In this document: piece by piece, positions 16,920-25,796 of the stretch
How the letters are laid out: the number at the start of each line of letters is the position of its first letter
Numbering within the stretch: position 1 is the stretch's first letter
Assembly: GCA_964643295.1 (NCBI GenBank)
Contig: CAZXSN010000016.1
Coordinates: forward strand, 1-48,283
Direction: 5' to 3'
Origin: Merdiplasma sp964643295
Lineage (GTDB): Bacteria > Bacillota > Clostridia > Lachnospirales > Lachnospiraceae
Length of the DNA stretch: 48,283 nucleotides
Notes under the pieces: model-generated
Database searches by the model: none
What the model was told of the DNA's origin: nothing
What the model saw: the letters and a program-made list of their open reading frames with translations, nothing else
Made by a program: the position numbers and the translations under genes

Positions 16920-18440
16920 ATGAAAAAAAGATTCTCGACAACGGTAAGGAAAAGTCTGGCAGCCGGTCTGGCGCTTACGCTTTCCCTTACTTCCCTTGGC
17001 GCTTCCGCTGTTCTTGCGGATGAGGCGGAGGCTTCCGGCGATACCTACAAGATGGTTATGCAGATCATCAACTATGGGTTTGATGATCCGGATCTTCTGA
17101 TGGTACAGGATGCCGTCAACGCGATCACCGTGCCGGAAATCGGTGTGGAAGTGCAGTTTATGACCACCCCGATTTCTGATCAGGCGACCAAACTGGGGCT
17201 TTTAATCTCTGGCGGCGAGCAGATCGATCTGGTATGTGCGGGGCTTCTTTCCACGCCTGCCAACTTTGTCTCTCAGGGACTTCTGCAGCCGATCACCGAG
17301 TACGTGGAAGCATCTGACGCGCTGATGGAGCTTGCCGGACCGGACATTGAAGCCTGCAAGGTAAACGGCGAGATCTACGCGTATCCGGGAGCTACGGCCA
17401 ACGCCGGAAAGACTGCTTACTACTATGATACGGCTCTGGCGGAGGAGTACAATATCGATATCCCCGAAAAACTGGAAACCCGTGAGGACTGGGAGGCACT
17501 GTTCTCTCAGATCAAGGACAGCGGCATGGAGCAGTATGCCATCTCCATGGGCGACGGTGTAGCGGCCGAGGATCTGTGGGCGACGTTCGATTCCCTGGGT
17601 GAGAGAAGCTATCTTTCCTACGGCGTGGTCATGGATCCCTTCAACGGGACAACCGTGGAAAACTACTACGCGACGGACAAGTACCGCGAGTTAAGCGAGA
17701 TGCATCACGACTGGTTTGAGAAAGGCTACTGCGTGCCGGATTCCATTTCCAATGGCTATACCACGTTTGATTCGATGACACAGGGACAGATCTTTGGCTT
17801 CGTTTCCCAGGAGTCTACCGGTATGAGCAAGGCTTACTGGTCCGGAACGACCGGCAAGACGCTGGGGGCGATTCCGACGGCTGATATGCTGACGGTATCC
17901 TCCGCGATTGTAAACTTCTGCTGGGGCGTTTCCTCCTCCTGCGAAAGACCCGATAAAGTGGTTGACTTCCTGGAGCTTCTCTACACCAACACGGATCTGG
18001 CGAACCTTATGAACTACGGGATTGAAGGTACTCACTATGTAACCGAGGAAGGCAGCAAGGTCATCCATTATCCGGAGGGCGTGGATGCTTCCAACTGCGG
18101 GTATGGTTCCTTTGTCGGCACCTTTGGCGATACGTTAAGCATTTATCAGAAAGAGCCGCTGACCGATGAGGATGTCGCGGATTTCGCAAATTATAAGACC
18201 TCTTCGGAAAATGCTTCGAAATTCATCGGCTACACTTTCGATCCGTCGGAAGTGTCCACGGCTGTGACGGCTGTGACGGCTGTGATCGGGCAGTATGCGC
18301 CGGCTTTAAACTGCGGTATCGTGGATCCGGAGGAGATGATTCCGGAATTCCTGGATGCGCTTGACGCAGCGGGCATGCAGAGCATCATTGACGCGAACCA
18401 GGCGCAGCTGGATGCCTATCTGGCAGCGCAGGCGCAGTAA
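16920..18440 (+). CDS. Extracellular sugar-binding protein of ABC importer (LplA/YtcQ-like)
   Basis: A 506-residue solute-binding protein of the large carbohydrate type that works with LplB/YtcP-type permeases. Residues 1-31 form a signal peptide (KKRFSTTVRKSLAAGLALTLSL, cleavage near VLADEAEA). There is no lipobox cysteine at the end of the hydrophobic stretch, so it may be released or wall-retained rather than lipid-anchored. The mature chain has the two-lobe binding-protein pattern (GGEQIDLVCAGLL, GEIYAYPGATANAG, GVSSSCERPDKVVDFLELLYTN). The ATG at 16920 is preceded by GAGAGGAGAAG. It is the first gene of an operon with two permeases and an esterase, divergent from the AraC-GH39 regulator, suggesting a plant oligosaccharide ligand; the exact sugar is unknown. 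Confidence 0.88.
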   Translation: MKKRFSTTVRKSLAAGLALTLSLTSLGASAVLADEAEASGDTYKMVMQIINYGFDDPDLLMVQDAVNAITVPEIGVEVQFMTTPISDQATKLGLLISGGEQIDLVCAGLLSTPANFVSQGLLQPITEYVEASDALMELAGPDIEACKVNGEIYAYPGATANAGKTAYYYDTALAEEYNIDIPEKLETREDWEALFSQIKDSGMEQYAISMGDGVAAEDLWATFDSLGERSYLSYGVVMDPFNGTTVENYYATDKYRELSEMHHDWFEKGYCVPDSISNGYTTFDSMTQGQIFGFVSQESTGMSKAYWSGTTGKTLGAIPTADMLTVSSAIVNFCWGVSSSCERPDKVVDFLELLYTNTDLANLMNYGIEGTHYVTEEGSKVIHYPEGVDASNCGYGSFVGTFGDTLSIYQKEPLTDEDVADFANYKTSSENASKFIGYTFDPSEVSTAVTAVTAVIGQYAPALNCGIVDPEEMIPEFLDALDAAGMQSIIDANQAQLDAYLAAQAQ

Positions 18441-18484
18441 ACTGCGGCGTCTGTAAGCAAAGGGAAAGAGAAATAACGCTTATG

Positions 18485-18517
18485 AAGGCCTCCGTGGGCG
18501 ATTGCTTCGGAGGCCTT
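18485..18517 (+). terminator. Hairpin between binding-protein and permease genes
   Basis: AAGGCCTCCG (18485-18494) pairs perfectly with CGGAGGCCTT (18508-18517) around a 13-nt loop. No run of U follows, so it is better read as a partial terminator or 3'-end stabiliser that lets the binding protein be made in excess over the permeases. Confidence 0.65.
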
Positions 18518-18547
18518 TGAAAAGGCAAAAAAGGAGGAAGGAGCTTC

Positions 18548-19489
18548 ATGGAAGCCGAGGCGAGGCGTGTAAAACCACCAAAAACGAAAATCCGCTGGAA
18601 ACGGTGGCTCCCGATTTTTCTCATGGGACTTCCGGGTCTGGCTTATATGTTCATCAATAACTATATGCCCCTTTACGGTCTGCTGATCGCCTTTAAGAAA
18701 TATGACTATTCCAAAGGAATCTTCGGCAGCGAATGGGCTGGCCTTTCTAATTTTGAATTCCTTTTTAAAACGAAGGATGCCTGGATCATCACCAGAAATA
18801 CCCTGCTCTACAATTTCGTCTTTATCATCTTAAACCTGATATGCTGCGTAGCGCTGGCGATCTTTTTAAATGAGGTGCGCAAAAAGACGACCAAGAAAAT
18901 TTATCAGACGGCTATTCTGCTGCCGTATCTGATGTCCATGGTTGTGGTATCCTATTTAGCCTACGCATTTTTAGGCGACCGCACCGGCCTGATCAACAGC
19001 GTGCTCTCCAAGCTGGGAATGCAGCCGATCCGTTTCTATGCGACCAAGAAATACTGGCCGTTTATCTTAACCTTCGTCTACATGTGGCGAAACATCGGGT
19101 ATGGGACGATCATTTATCTCTCCACGATTGTCGGCATCGATGATACCTTCTACGAGGCCGCGGAACTGGACGGTGCCACGAAGTGGCAGCAGATTCGTTT
19201 TATCACCCTGCCAATGCTGAAGTCGACCATGATCATGCTGGTGACCATGTCCATGGGTCAGATCTTCCGCTCCGATTTCGGTCTGTTCTATCAGGTACCG
19301 CGCAACCAGGGACTTTTGTACTCGGTAACCGATACCATTGATACTTACGTATTCCGGGCTCTGCTGCAAAACGGCAATATCGGGCTTTCCTCTGCGGCTG
19401 CGTTCTATCAGTCGATTGTCTGCTTTATCACGATTATGGTCTTTAACGCCATCATGAATAAAGTCAGCAAAGAGGATGCATTATTCTAA
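18548..19489 (+). CDS. Sugar ABC importer permease (LplB-like)
   Basis: A 313-residue membrane permease with about six membrane helices (first near residue 25, LPIFLMGLPGLAYMFINNY). The EAA loop that contacts the ATPase is visible as YEAAELDGATKWQQIRFITLPML at about residues 200-222. The N-terminal MPLYGLLIAFKKYDYSKGIFGSEWAGLSNF pattern is typical of LplB/YtcQ-system permeases. The ATG at 18548 follows AAGGAGGAAGGAG. It forms an operon with the upstream binding protein and the next permease, 12 nt away. No ATPase is encoded nearby; such importers commonly share an MsmX-like ATPase encoded elsewhere. Confidence 0.9.
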   Translation: MEAEARRVKPPKTKIRWKRWLPIFLMGLPGLAYMFINNYMPLYGLLIAFKKYDYSKGIFGSEWAGLSNFEFLFKTKDAWIITRNTLLYNFVFIILNLICCVALAIFLNEVRKKTTKKIYQTAILLPYLMSMVVVSYLAYAFLGDRTGLINSVLSKLGMQPIRFYATKKYWPFILTFVYMWRNIGYGTIIYLSTIVGIDDTFYEAAELDGATKWQQIRFITLPMLKSTMIMLVTMSMGQIFRSDFGLFYQVPRNQGLLYSVTDTIDTYVFRALLQNGNIGLSSAAAFYQSIVCFITIMVFNAIMNKVSKEDALF

Positions 19490-19501
19490 GGGGGCGATCT
19501 G

Positions 19502-20368
19502 ATGCGAGGACATAAAAAGTTTTTGGCACTGTCGCATGCAGTGCTGATCGTGGTTACCATCTGCGCGGTGCTTCCGTTCTGGCTGCTTGTCATGGCGTCC
19601 TTTACGAATGAGAGCTATGCGGTGAAAAACGGGTATTCCCTGATCCCGAAGGAGTGGTCTCTGGAGGCCTATAAATTCCTGGCATCCAAGTGGCAGCTGT
19701 TCGGACGCGGGTATCTGATCACGATCATTGTCACGGTGATCGGGGTGTTTACCTGCGTACTGATTACTCTGATGCTCAGCTACATGCTGTCCAGAGACGG
19801 CCTGCCGTTTAAGAGATTTTTCACGTTTTTCATCATCTTTCCGATGCTGTTCAACGGCGGACTGGTTGCGACCTACATCATGTATTCGCAGACATTTCAT
19901 ATCAAGAATACCCTGTTCGCGCTGATTGTGCCGAACCTGCTGACGAACTCCTTCAACATCATTATGGTGAGAAACTACTTTAAGAGCAACATTCCGGGAG
20001 AGCTTTTGGAAGCGGCCAGAGTCGACGGGTGCTCAGAGATCGGTATCTTCTTTAAGGTGGTCTTCCCGCTGTCCAAGCCGATCATCGCTACGCTGATGCT
20101 GCTGACCGGCGTTGCCTACTGGAATGACTGGCAGAATGGTATGTACTACCTGGATGACCAGAGTCTTTATGGCATCCAGAACATCTTAAACGCGATCAAT
20201 GAGAGCCAGAAGTATCTGATGCAGGCGGGAGGCAATGTCGCGCAGATGCCTTCTGAGACGGCCAAGATGGCGGCTGCCGTGATCGGGATTATCCCCATTC
20301 TGATTGTCTATCCGTTCTTCCAGGATTACTTCGTAAAGGGCATCACCATGGGCGCTGTCAAAGGCTGA
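19502..20368 (+). CDS. Sugar ABC importer permease (YtcP/LplC-like)
   Basis: A 288-residue second permease of the same importer, with about six membrane helices starting at residue 12 (HAVLIVVTICAVLPFWLLVMASF). The EAA loop is visible as LEAARVDGCSEIGIFFKVVFPLSKPI at about residues 164-190. The C-terminus ends in FVKGITMGAVKG, a hallmark of this permease type. ATG 19502 follows AGGGGGCGAT. The gene is 12 nt after the first permease, and a strong terminator follows 60 nt later, so the core transport operon ends here. It would form the heterodimeric channel with the preceding permease. Confidence 0.9.
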   Translation: MRGHKKFLALSHAVLIVVTICAVLPFWLLVMASFTNESYAVKNGYSLIPKEWSLEAYKFLASKWQLFGRGYLITIIVTVIGVFTCVLITLMLSYMLSRDGLPFKRFFTFFIIFPMLFNGGLVATYIMYSQTFHIKNTLFALIVPNLLTNSFNIIMVRNYFKSNIPGELLEAARVDGCSEIGIFFKVVFPLSKPIIATLMLLTGVAYWNDWQNGMYYLDDQSLYGIQNILNAINESQKYLMQAGGNVAQMPSETAKMAAAVIGIIPILIVYPFFQDYFVKGITMGAVKG

Positions 20369-20425
20369 CGGGTGTCTGAAAGAGACGAAGAAAAAAGTAA
20401 AGAACACGAGAAGAGAAAATTGCGT

Positions 20426-20454
20426 ACAAAAAACTGCCTTCGGCAGTTTTTTGT
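20426..20454 (+). terminator. Intrinsic terminator of sugar importer operon
   Basis: ACAAAAAACTGCC pairs with GGCAGTTTTTTGT around a 3-nt loop, with the U-run inside the distal arm. It is a strong, symmetric terminator just after the second permease. Confidence 0.9.
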
Positions 20455-20565
20455 ATTTGAGGAAGTTTCTGCAGAAAAGGAAAGATGTCTGCATAGGTTT
20501 TTCCTGCGTCTGTCTGACGAATGAGAAACGGCATAGCGAACACCAGTCCGAAAGGAGATGAGCAA

Positions 20566-21600
20566 ATGTTTACGATGCAAAACACTTATCGTGAAATCAT
20601 GACAAAAGAAATGGAGCCCCGGATTAAAACGATCCTGGGAACGATGCTGTTTACCGATTCCTGTGTGACCAGCCTGATACCGGAAAGCGCCTATGACTGT
20701 CCGATGCAGGAACTTGCAGGGGTGATCAAAACTCCCTGGGGAATGCCTTTTCCGGCGGACGAGGTTGTGGAAGCCGCAAATCTGGCGCAGGAGGTATTTA
20801 ACGAGGGAAAATGGGAGATTAGGGGTCTGTGGGATCCCAGGCAGGAAGTGGTGTTTGACAATTCCAAGCGGTCTGTCTGCCTGTTTACCCCCGTGATGCC
20901 AAAGGATGAGAAAAGGCCTCCCGTGATCTTGTGCCCGGGCGGGGCGTACGGAACCATCTCCATGGTCGGGGAAGGGTTTCGGATGGCGCGGGAACTTACT
21001 GAAAAAGGGTTCCATCCCTATATCTTACGGTACCGGCTGTCGCCGGTTCGCTTCCCGGAGCCGCAGAAGGATCTGACGCTGGCGATTCTGAATGTTCGGG
21101 CGAATTCAGCACAGGATGGGATCGATCCCGACAACCTGATGATCGCCGGTTTTTCCGCGGGCGGCCATCTGTGCGCCAGCGCCCTGACGATGATCAGGGA
21201 TCTGCAGACGCAGGTGACGAAGGAGCTTGCGGATAAAGAGACTGGCAGGCTGTATGGGACTTTGAAGGCCATGCCGGAGAAGATGGCGCTTGGGTACGCG
21301 ATCGGTTCCTTTGAGAAGGACTACTGCGACTGTCTGATTGAGATGTGTGAGGAGGAGGAAAAGAAAACTTACTCTCCCGCTTACCATATCTCAGCGGATT
21401 TTCCGAAAACCTACTGTTTTGCCTGTGAGGATGATCCGCTGGTGCCCAGCAGGAATACGGTGCTCCTGGGAGAGGCCTGTAAAGACGCGGGGGTAAGCTG
21501 CCTGTATCATATCTTCCCGTCCGGCGGCCACGGTATAGCCGCGGGCAGAGGCACTTCCGCGCAGGGGTGGATCGAGGAAATGCTCGATTTTATGGGCTGA
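20566..21600 (+). CDS. Alpha/beta hydrolase, acetylesterase-like
   Basis: A 344-residue cytoplasmic serine hydrolase of the acetyl-esterase type (BD-FAE/Aes-like). The oxyanion region is CPGGAYGTIS at about residues 123-132, the nucleophile Ser197 lies in GFSAGGH, an Asp in CEDDPLVP is at about 290 and the catalytic His in SGGHG at about 322. The start is ATG 20566 because AAAGGAG at 20551-20557 precedes it; an upstream in-frame ATG (20521) has no such site. No signal peptide. It lies just after a sugar importer and its AraC-GH39 regulator, so removal of acetyl groups from imported hemicellulose oligosaccharides is a reasonable inference. A terminator separates it from the importer, so it needs its own promoter, which I could not identify. 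Confidence 0.82.
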   Translation: MFTMQNTYREIMTKEMEPRIKTILGTMLFTDSCVTSLIPESAYDCPMQELAGVIKTPWGMPFPADEVVEAANLAQEVFNEGKWEIRGLWDPRQEVVFDNSKRSVCLFTPVMPKDEKRPPVILCPGGAYGTISMVGEGFRMARELTEKGFHPYILRYRLSPVRFPEPQKDLTLAILNVRANSAQDGIDPDNLMIAGFSAGGHLCASALTMIRDLQTQVTKELADKETGRLYGTLKAMPEKMALGYAIGSFEKDYCDCLIEMCEEEEKKTYSPAYHISADFPKTYCFACEDDPLVPSRNTVLLGEACKDAGVSCLYHIFPSGGHGIAAGRGTSAQGWIEEMLDFMG

Positions 21601-21707
21601 ATCAAGACATGCGCCAGGACAGGGAAAAATTTGCGAATCAGTTCTTTCTCTCCCGTTAAATTTCCTTAAAATATGCGGGCGAAAGCCGCAAAATGCCGAA
21701 AATTTGA

Positions 21708-21736
21708 TTGACTTTTTCGGTAAAAATGTTTAAAAT
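21708..21736 (+). promoter_or_regulatory. Promoter of Opp-type importer operon
   Basis: TTGACT at 21708-21713 and TAAAAT at 21731-21736 with a 17-nt spacer. The transcript leader would be about 180 nt. Confidence 0.7.
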
Positions 21737-21771
21737 GTACGGGACAGCGGATGGGCGGATGTGGTTTCCCT

Positions 21772-21834
21772 GCCGCTTTTGCGGCGCCAAAGCGGGCTGA
21801 GCCCGCTTTCTTTCCTCCTCTAAAGAGAGGAAAG
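21772..21834 (+). promoter_or_regulatory. Three-hairpin leader element
   Basis: Three consecutive stems in the leader: GCCGC/GCGGC (21772-21785), AAAGCGGGC/GCCCGCTTT (21789-21809) with a 3-nt loop, and CTTTCCTC/GAGGAAAG (21810-21834). The middle stem is followed by a pyrimidine-rich stretch and could act as an attenuator. I do not recognise a known riboswitch class. Confidence 0.5.
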
Positions 21835-21925
21835 AATCCCCATTGACCAAAGAAAATTTCAACCTGGCCGGGGCAGCAGCGCTGCTTCTACATTATTTTA
21901 TTTCCATCAAAGGAGGTATAGTTCA

Positions 21926-24100
21926 ATGATCAAAACAGCAACCAAAGTTCTCGCGCTCCTTATGACAGCGACCATGTGCGTGTCAGCGGGCGTGACCGCC
22001 TTTGCCGAGGAGGCACCGGAGGCGATTGATTTCGCGGCCATCGATGAGATGGAGCACGATGAGGCCAGTGAGACCATCTATGACTACGTGCTGGGTGATT
22101 TCGCGGCGGCATACGACGAGGCCAAACAGGAGACCGGCGATCTGCGTATGGCGAAGATGGCACTCGCCGAGGCGAAACTGCTGGAGTCCGGCACTTTCCT
22201 GCCGATTGAGACGCAGGGAGGCAACTATGCGATGACACGTGTGGTGCCGCGTACCAACGCCGCGACCACCCTGTGGGGCTTAGATGAGTACCGCTATCAC
22301 ACTCTGCTGGTGACAAACGAGCTGATCACCTCAGAGGACCGTACCCATTGCCTGGAACTCTGGAAAGAGGCGGCGACGGCGGATGAGTATATCGCGGCCG
22401 CGAAGGAGTATCTGGAGGGCAAGGGATATACGTTTTCGGATACCTTTGTGGAGAATCATTCGGAGAATGTAAATATCTGGGATACGATTGCCACTTCCTA
22501 CACCTCGGATTCCATGTTTATCTCCGGCACGTACGACAACCTGCTGGAGTACGATGCCAAGGGTGTGCAGCAGCCCGGCCTGGCGGAGAGCTATGAGGTC
22601 TCCGAGGATGGGACCGTCTATACGTTCCACCTTCGCCAGGGTGTGAAATGGGTGGATCAGCAGGGCAGCGAGCTCGGCGAAGTGACGGCCGACGACTGGG
22701 TTGCCTCCATGGAGCATCTTCTGGATAATTCTGACGCGCTGGGGTATCTGTTGACCAACACGGACGGCTGCGGCCTCTTGAACTTTACCGCCTACTTAAA
22801 CGGGGAGATTACGGACTATACGCAGATCGGCGTTAAGGCGCTGGACGATTACACGCTGGAGTATACGCTGGAAGCGCCGTTTGCCCCGTTTGTGACGATG
22901 CTGGGATATGGTGTCTTCGCTCCGTTAAACCGTGATTTCTATCGCTCGCAGGGCGGCACTTTTGGCTGCGAGGGCGAGACCTACACCCCGGGCGACTACG
23001 GAAAGACACCGGCGAACATCGCCTACTGCGGTCCGTTCCTGATCACCAACTTTACCGCGCAGAACACCACGCGCTACGAAGCGAACCCGACCTACTGGAA
23101 TGCGGAAAAGATGAACATCCATTCCATTGAGTATCCGTATAATGACGGCAGCGATGTGCTGCGTAACTACAATGACGGCCGTGACGGCATCACCTCCGGA
23201 GCCGGCATTAATTCCTCCACGCTGGAGCTGATGAAGAGCGAAAAACCGGAAGGAGAGGATCAGACCTACTTTGACCTGTACTCCTATGTATCCTCCGGTA
23301 CCGGAACCACTTACTGCGGCTGGTGGAATGTCAACCGTGGCGTCTGGGCGAACTATGACAATCCGGATGTGGGTGTTTCCCCAAAGAGCGAGGAAGATAT
23401 CGCCCGTTACCGCACCGCCATCTTAAATCAGCACTTCCGTCTGGCCCTGGATATGGCATTTGACAAGGGATCCTATATGGCCTCCAGCGTAGGAGAAGAG
23501 TTAAAGTACGCCGCGGTGCGCAACTCCTACACGCCGGGCACTTTCCAGTTCCTGGAAGCGGAGACGACGGTTGCCATCAATGGAGAGGATACCACGTTCC
23601 CGGCGGGGACGGCTTTCGGGGTGATTGAGCAGGCGCAGCTGGACGCGGACGGTGTGCCGATTAAAGTCTGGGATCCGAACGGCGACAGCGGCGCTGGTTC
23701 CGGCGACGGCTTTGACGGCTGGTACAACGCGGAAAACGCCATGGCACAGCTTGAGCAGGCGATCGCCGAGCTTGGTGCGCAGGGCGTGGAGATTTCCCCG
23801 GAGAATCCGATTTATATTGACTTTCCGTATCCGGCGTATACTGAAATTTGGGTGAATAGAGCCAACGTGGTGAAGCAGAGCATGGAAGGCGCCCTGGGCG
23901 GAAATGTGATTGTAAACCTGATCGCGTTTGACAAGGATGTCGATTATGAAGGCGCGACCTACCGCTTCTCCTATGGCGATGAGGCGAACTTTGATCTGTC
24001 CACCGGCTCCGGCTGGGGTCCGGACTACGGCGATGCGCAGTCCTATCTGGATACGATCCAGATCTATGGATATATGTGCAAGAACTTAGGTTTGTTCTAA
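21926..24100 (+). CDS. Opp/Dpp-type solute-binding protein (family 5)
   Basis: A 724-residue extracellular solute-binding protein of SBP family 5, which binds peptides or other small ligands. It has a signal peptide at 1-27 (KVLALLMTATMCVSAGVTAFA) without a usable lipobox cysteine. About 170 residues of helical, acidic sequence precede the family-5 core, which is recognised by YDNLLEYDAKGVQQPGLAES and the YTFHLRQGVKWVDQQG segment at about residue 230. It is longer than usual (500-600 residues) because of that N-terminal part. ATG 21926 is preceded by AAAGGAGG. It is the first of six genes; a strong hairpin after it separates it from the permeases. Ligand unknown. Confidence 0.87.
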   Translation: MIKTATKVLALLMTATMCVSAGVTAFAEEAPEAIDFAAIDEMEHDEASETIYDYVLGDFAAAYDEAKQETGDLRMAKMALAEAKLLESGTFLPIETQGGNYAMTRVVPRTNAATTLWGLDEYRYHTLLVTNELITSEDRTHCLELWKEAATADEYIAAAKEYLEGKGYTFSDTFVENHSENVNIWDTIATSYTSDSMFISGTYDNLLEYDAKGVQQPGLAESYEVSEDGTVYTFHLRQGVKWVDQQGSELGEVTADDWVASMEHLLDNSDALGYLLTNTDGCGLLNFTAYLNGEITDYTQIGVKALDDYTLEYTLEAPFAPFVTMLGYGVFAPLNRDFYRSQGGTFGCEGETYTPGDYGKTPANIAYCGPFLITNFTAQNTTRYEANPTYWNAEKMNIHSIEYPYNDGSDVLRNYNDGRDGITSGAGINSSTLELMKSEKPEGEDQTYFDLYSYVSSGTGTTYCGWWNVNRGVWANYDNPDVGVSPKSEEDIARYRTAILNQHFRLALDMAFDKGSYMASSVGEELKYAAVRNSYTPGTFQFLEAETTVAINGEDTTFPAGTAFGVIEQAQLDADGVPIKVWDPNGDSGAGSGDGFDGWYNAENAMAQLEQAIAELGAQGVEISPENPIYIDFPYPAYTEIWVNRANVVKQSMEGALGGNVIVNLIAFDKDVDYEGATYRFSYGDEANFDLSTGSGWGPDYGDAQSYLDTIQIYGYMCKNLGLF

Positions 24101-24136
24101 TGAGTCTGACTTTCTAGATAACTTATTATGAGCGCA

Positions 24137-24164
24137 AAGGGGAGCGGCATGTTCCGCTCCCCTT
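24137..24164 (+). terminator. Hairpin between binding-protein and permease genes
   Basis: AAGGGGAGCGG (24137-24147) pairs perfectly with CCGCTCCCCTT (24154-24164) around a 6-nt loop. There is no U-run, so it probably acts as a partial terminator or stabiliser of the binding-protein mRNA. Confidence 0.65.
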
Positions 24165-24190
24165 GTCAGTAGGAGAAAGAGGTCGGATTC

Positions 24191-25783
24191 ATGGGAAAAT
24201 ATATCATAAAACGTCTGCTGCACGGGCTGGTTTCCATCATCTGCATGGTGCTGATTGTCATGGTGCTGGTCTATTCTCTTTTGGACCGGGGAAAGATCTT
24301 CTCCGGCGATCCCAATTTCAATCATACCGCCAGTAATAACCGAATCATCTATCAGCAGGCCCGCTGGGAGGATTTCGGATATCTGGACTATGTGCCCTAC
24401 GCGGACTATGTCAATGAGATGGCCCTTCGCGGGGAGATCGACGAGGAGACCCGCGCGGCAGCCGTGCAGATCGGCCGCACGGCGGACAAGGACTCGGAGA
24501 TCACGGCGGAGTATGTGGCGCAGTTTACAGACTACTACCAGTCGAAGGGGTATGAGGTCGTGCGTCTGGACGCGGATGCCAAGCGAAACGGCCAGCTTCG
24601 GGACGGCGGACAGCCGCAGCTTTACGCCACGCGGGATATCCCGCTTATTCAGCGGGCATTCACGTATTTTACCAGGATGTTCTTTGTCGATAACATCCAT
24701 TACGTGCCGGATTACATCGACATCGGAAAACGGGGGCTTACGTTTACCCTCTACGATCCGTTAAAGAATCCGCCGGATGCGGAGAAAAAGGTGTTCTCCC
24801 CGGCGATTATCGGAAATGGGACATTTCACAAATATCTGCTGTATGCTGACAGCAAGTTTCCTTTCATTCACCAGAACCTGCTCACGCTGAACTTAGGCGA
24901 GTCCTACACAGTCAACCGCGGTGTGGATGTGTTTACCACGATGACGGAATCGCAGGGAGCCTATGTGCTCTCCAGCGTAACCTATCCGACCGGTGTGACG
25001 GCGGAGCGCGCGGATGATCTGCACACCGCGACCTATGTGCAGGGATCCCTGGAGGCGACCGCGTCCAACGCGCAGTGGTTTACGGACGATTATACGAATG
25101 TGATCACCCACAAGGCCGGGATGTCCAAGCTGGGCTATTCTTTCGTGATCGGCATTATCGCCACGATCCTGGCCTACGCGATTGGTCTGCCGCTTGGTCT
25201 GGCGATGGCGCTTCGCAAGGATAAGCTGCTCGATCATCTGGGCAACCTGTACATCATCTTTATCATCGCTGTGCCCAGCCTGGCTTACATCTTCCTGTTT
25301 AAGGCCATCGGCGGCAAGTTGGGACTGCCAACGCTCTTTGACATGGATTCGAAGAGCAAGCTGATGTATGTCCTGCCCATCGTCTCCCTGGCGCTCCCGT
25401 CCATCGCCAACCTGATGAAATGGATGCGCCGCTACATGATCGACCAGATGAATTCCGATTACGTAAAGTTCGCGCGTTCCGGCGGCTTAAGCGAGCGCGA
25501 GATCTTTACCAGGCACATCTGGAAGAACGCGCTGATCCCTATCGTGCAGGGGATACCGGGGAGCGTCCTGGGTGCCTTAACGGGCGCGATCATTACCGAG
25601 CGTGTGTACGTCGTTCCCGGCGCCGGAAATCTGCTTACCCAGGCGATCAACCGGTACGATAACGGCGTGATCGTGGGGGTGACCCTGTTTTATGCGGTGC
25701 TGTCGGTGCTGTCCCTGATTCTGGGCGATGTGCTGATGGCGACGGTTGATCCGCGCATATCCTTTACAACGAAAGACAGGTGA
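24191..25783 (+). CDS. Opp/Dpp-type permease with large extracytoplasmic insertion
   Basis: A 530-residue permease of the DppB/OppB type. Residues 1-33 hold the cytoplasmic start and first membrane helix (MGKYIIKRLLHGLVSIICMVLIVMV). Then about 280 residues of soluble sequence face outside, and the membrane core resumes at about 313 (LGYSFVIGIIATILAYAIGLPLGLAMALRKDK). The EAA loop, EIFTRHIWKNALIPIVQGIPG, is at about 436-456, followed by the typical PGAGNLLTQAI. Normal family members are about 310 residues, so the insertion nearly doubles the length; it may dock the equally enlarged binding protein. ATG 24191 follows AGGAGAAAGAGG. The next permease starts 13 nt after this stop. Confidence 0.87.
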   Translation: MGKYIIKRLLHGLVSIICMVLIVMVLVYSLLDRGKIFSGDPNFNHTASNNRIIYQQARWEDFGYLDYVPYADYVNEMALRGEIDEETRAAAVQIGRTADKDSEITAEYVAQFTDYYQSKGYEVVRLDADAKRNGQLRDGGQPQLYATRDIPLIQRAFTYFTRMFFVDNIHYVPDYIDIGKRGLTFTLYDPLKNPPDAEKKVFSPAIIGNGTFHKYLLYADSKFPFIHQNLLTLNLGESYTVNRGVDVFTTMTESQGAYVLSSVTYPTGVTAERADDLHTATYVQGSLEATASNAQWFTDDYTNVITHKAGMSKLGYSFVIGIIATILAYAIGLPLGLAMALRKDKLLDHLGNLYIIFIIAVPSLAYIFLFKAIGGKLGLPTLFDMDSKSKLMYVLPIVSLALPSIANLMKWMRRYMIDQMNSDYVKFARSGGLSEREIFTRHIWKNALIPIVQGIPGSVLGALTGAIITERVYVVPGAGNLLTQAINRYDNGVIVGVTLFYAVLSVLSLILGDVLMATVDPRISFTTKDR

Positions 25784-25796
25784 GGAGGTGGATACG

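Larger units (their letters stand above)
21601..21925. other. Leader region of Opp-type importer operon
   Basis: A 325-nt non-coding region containing a clear promoter (21708-21736) and three successive hairpins (21772-21834), then AAAGGAGG just before the first gene. No gene is seen in it. Confidence 0.7.
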
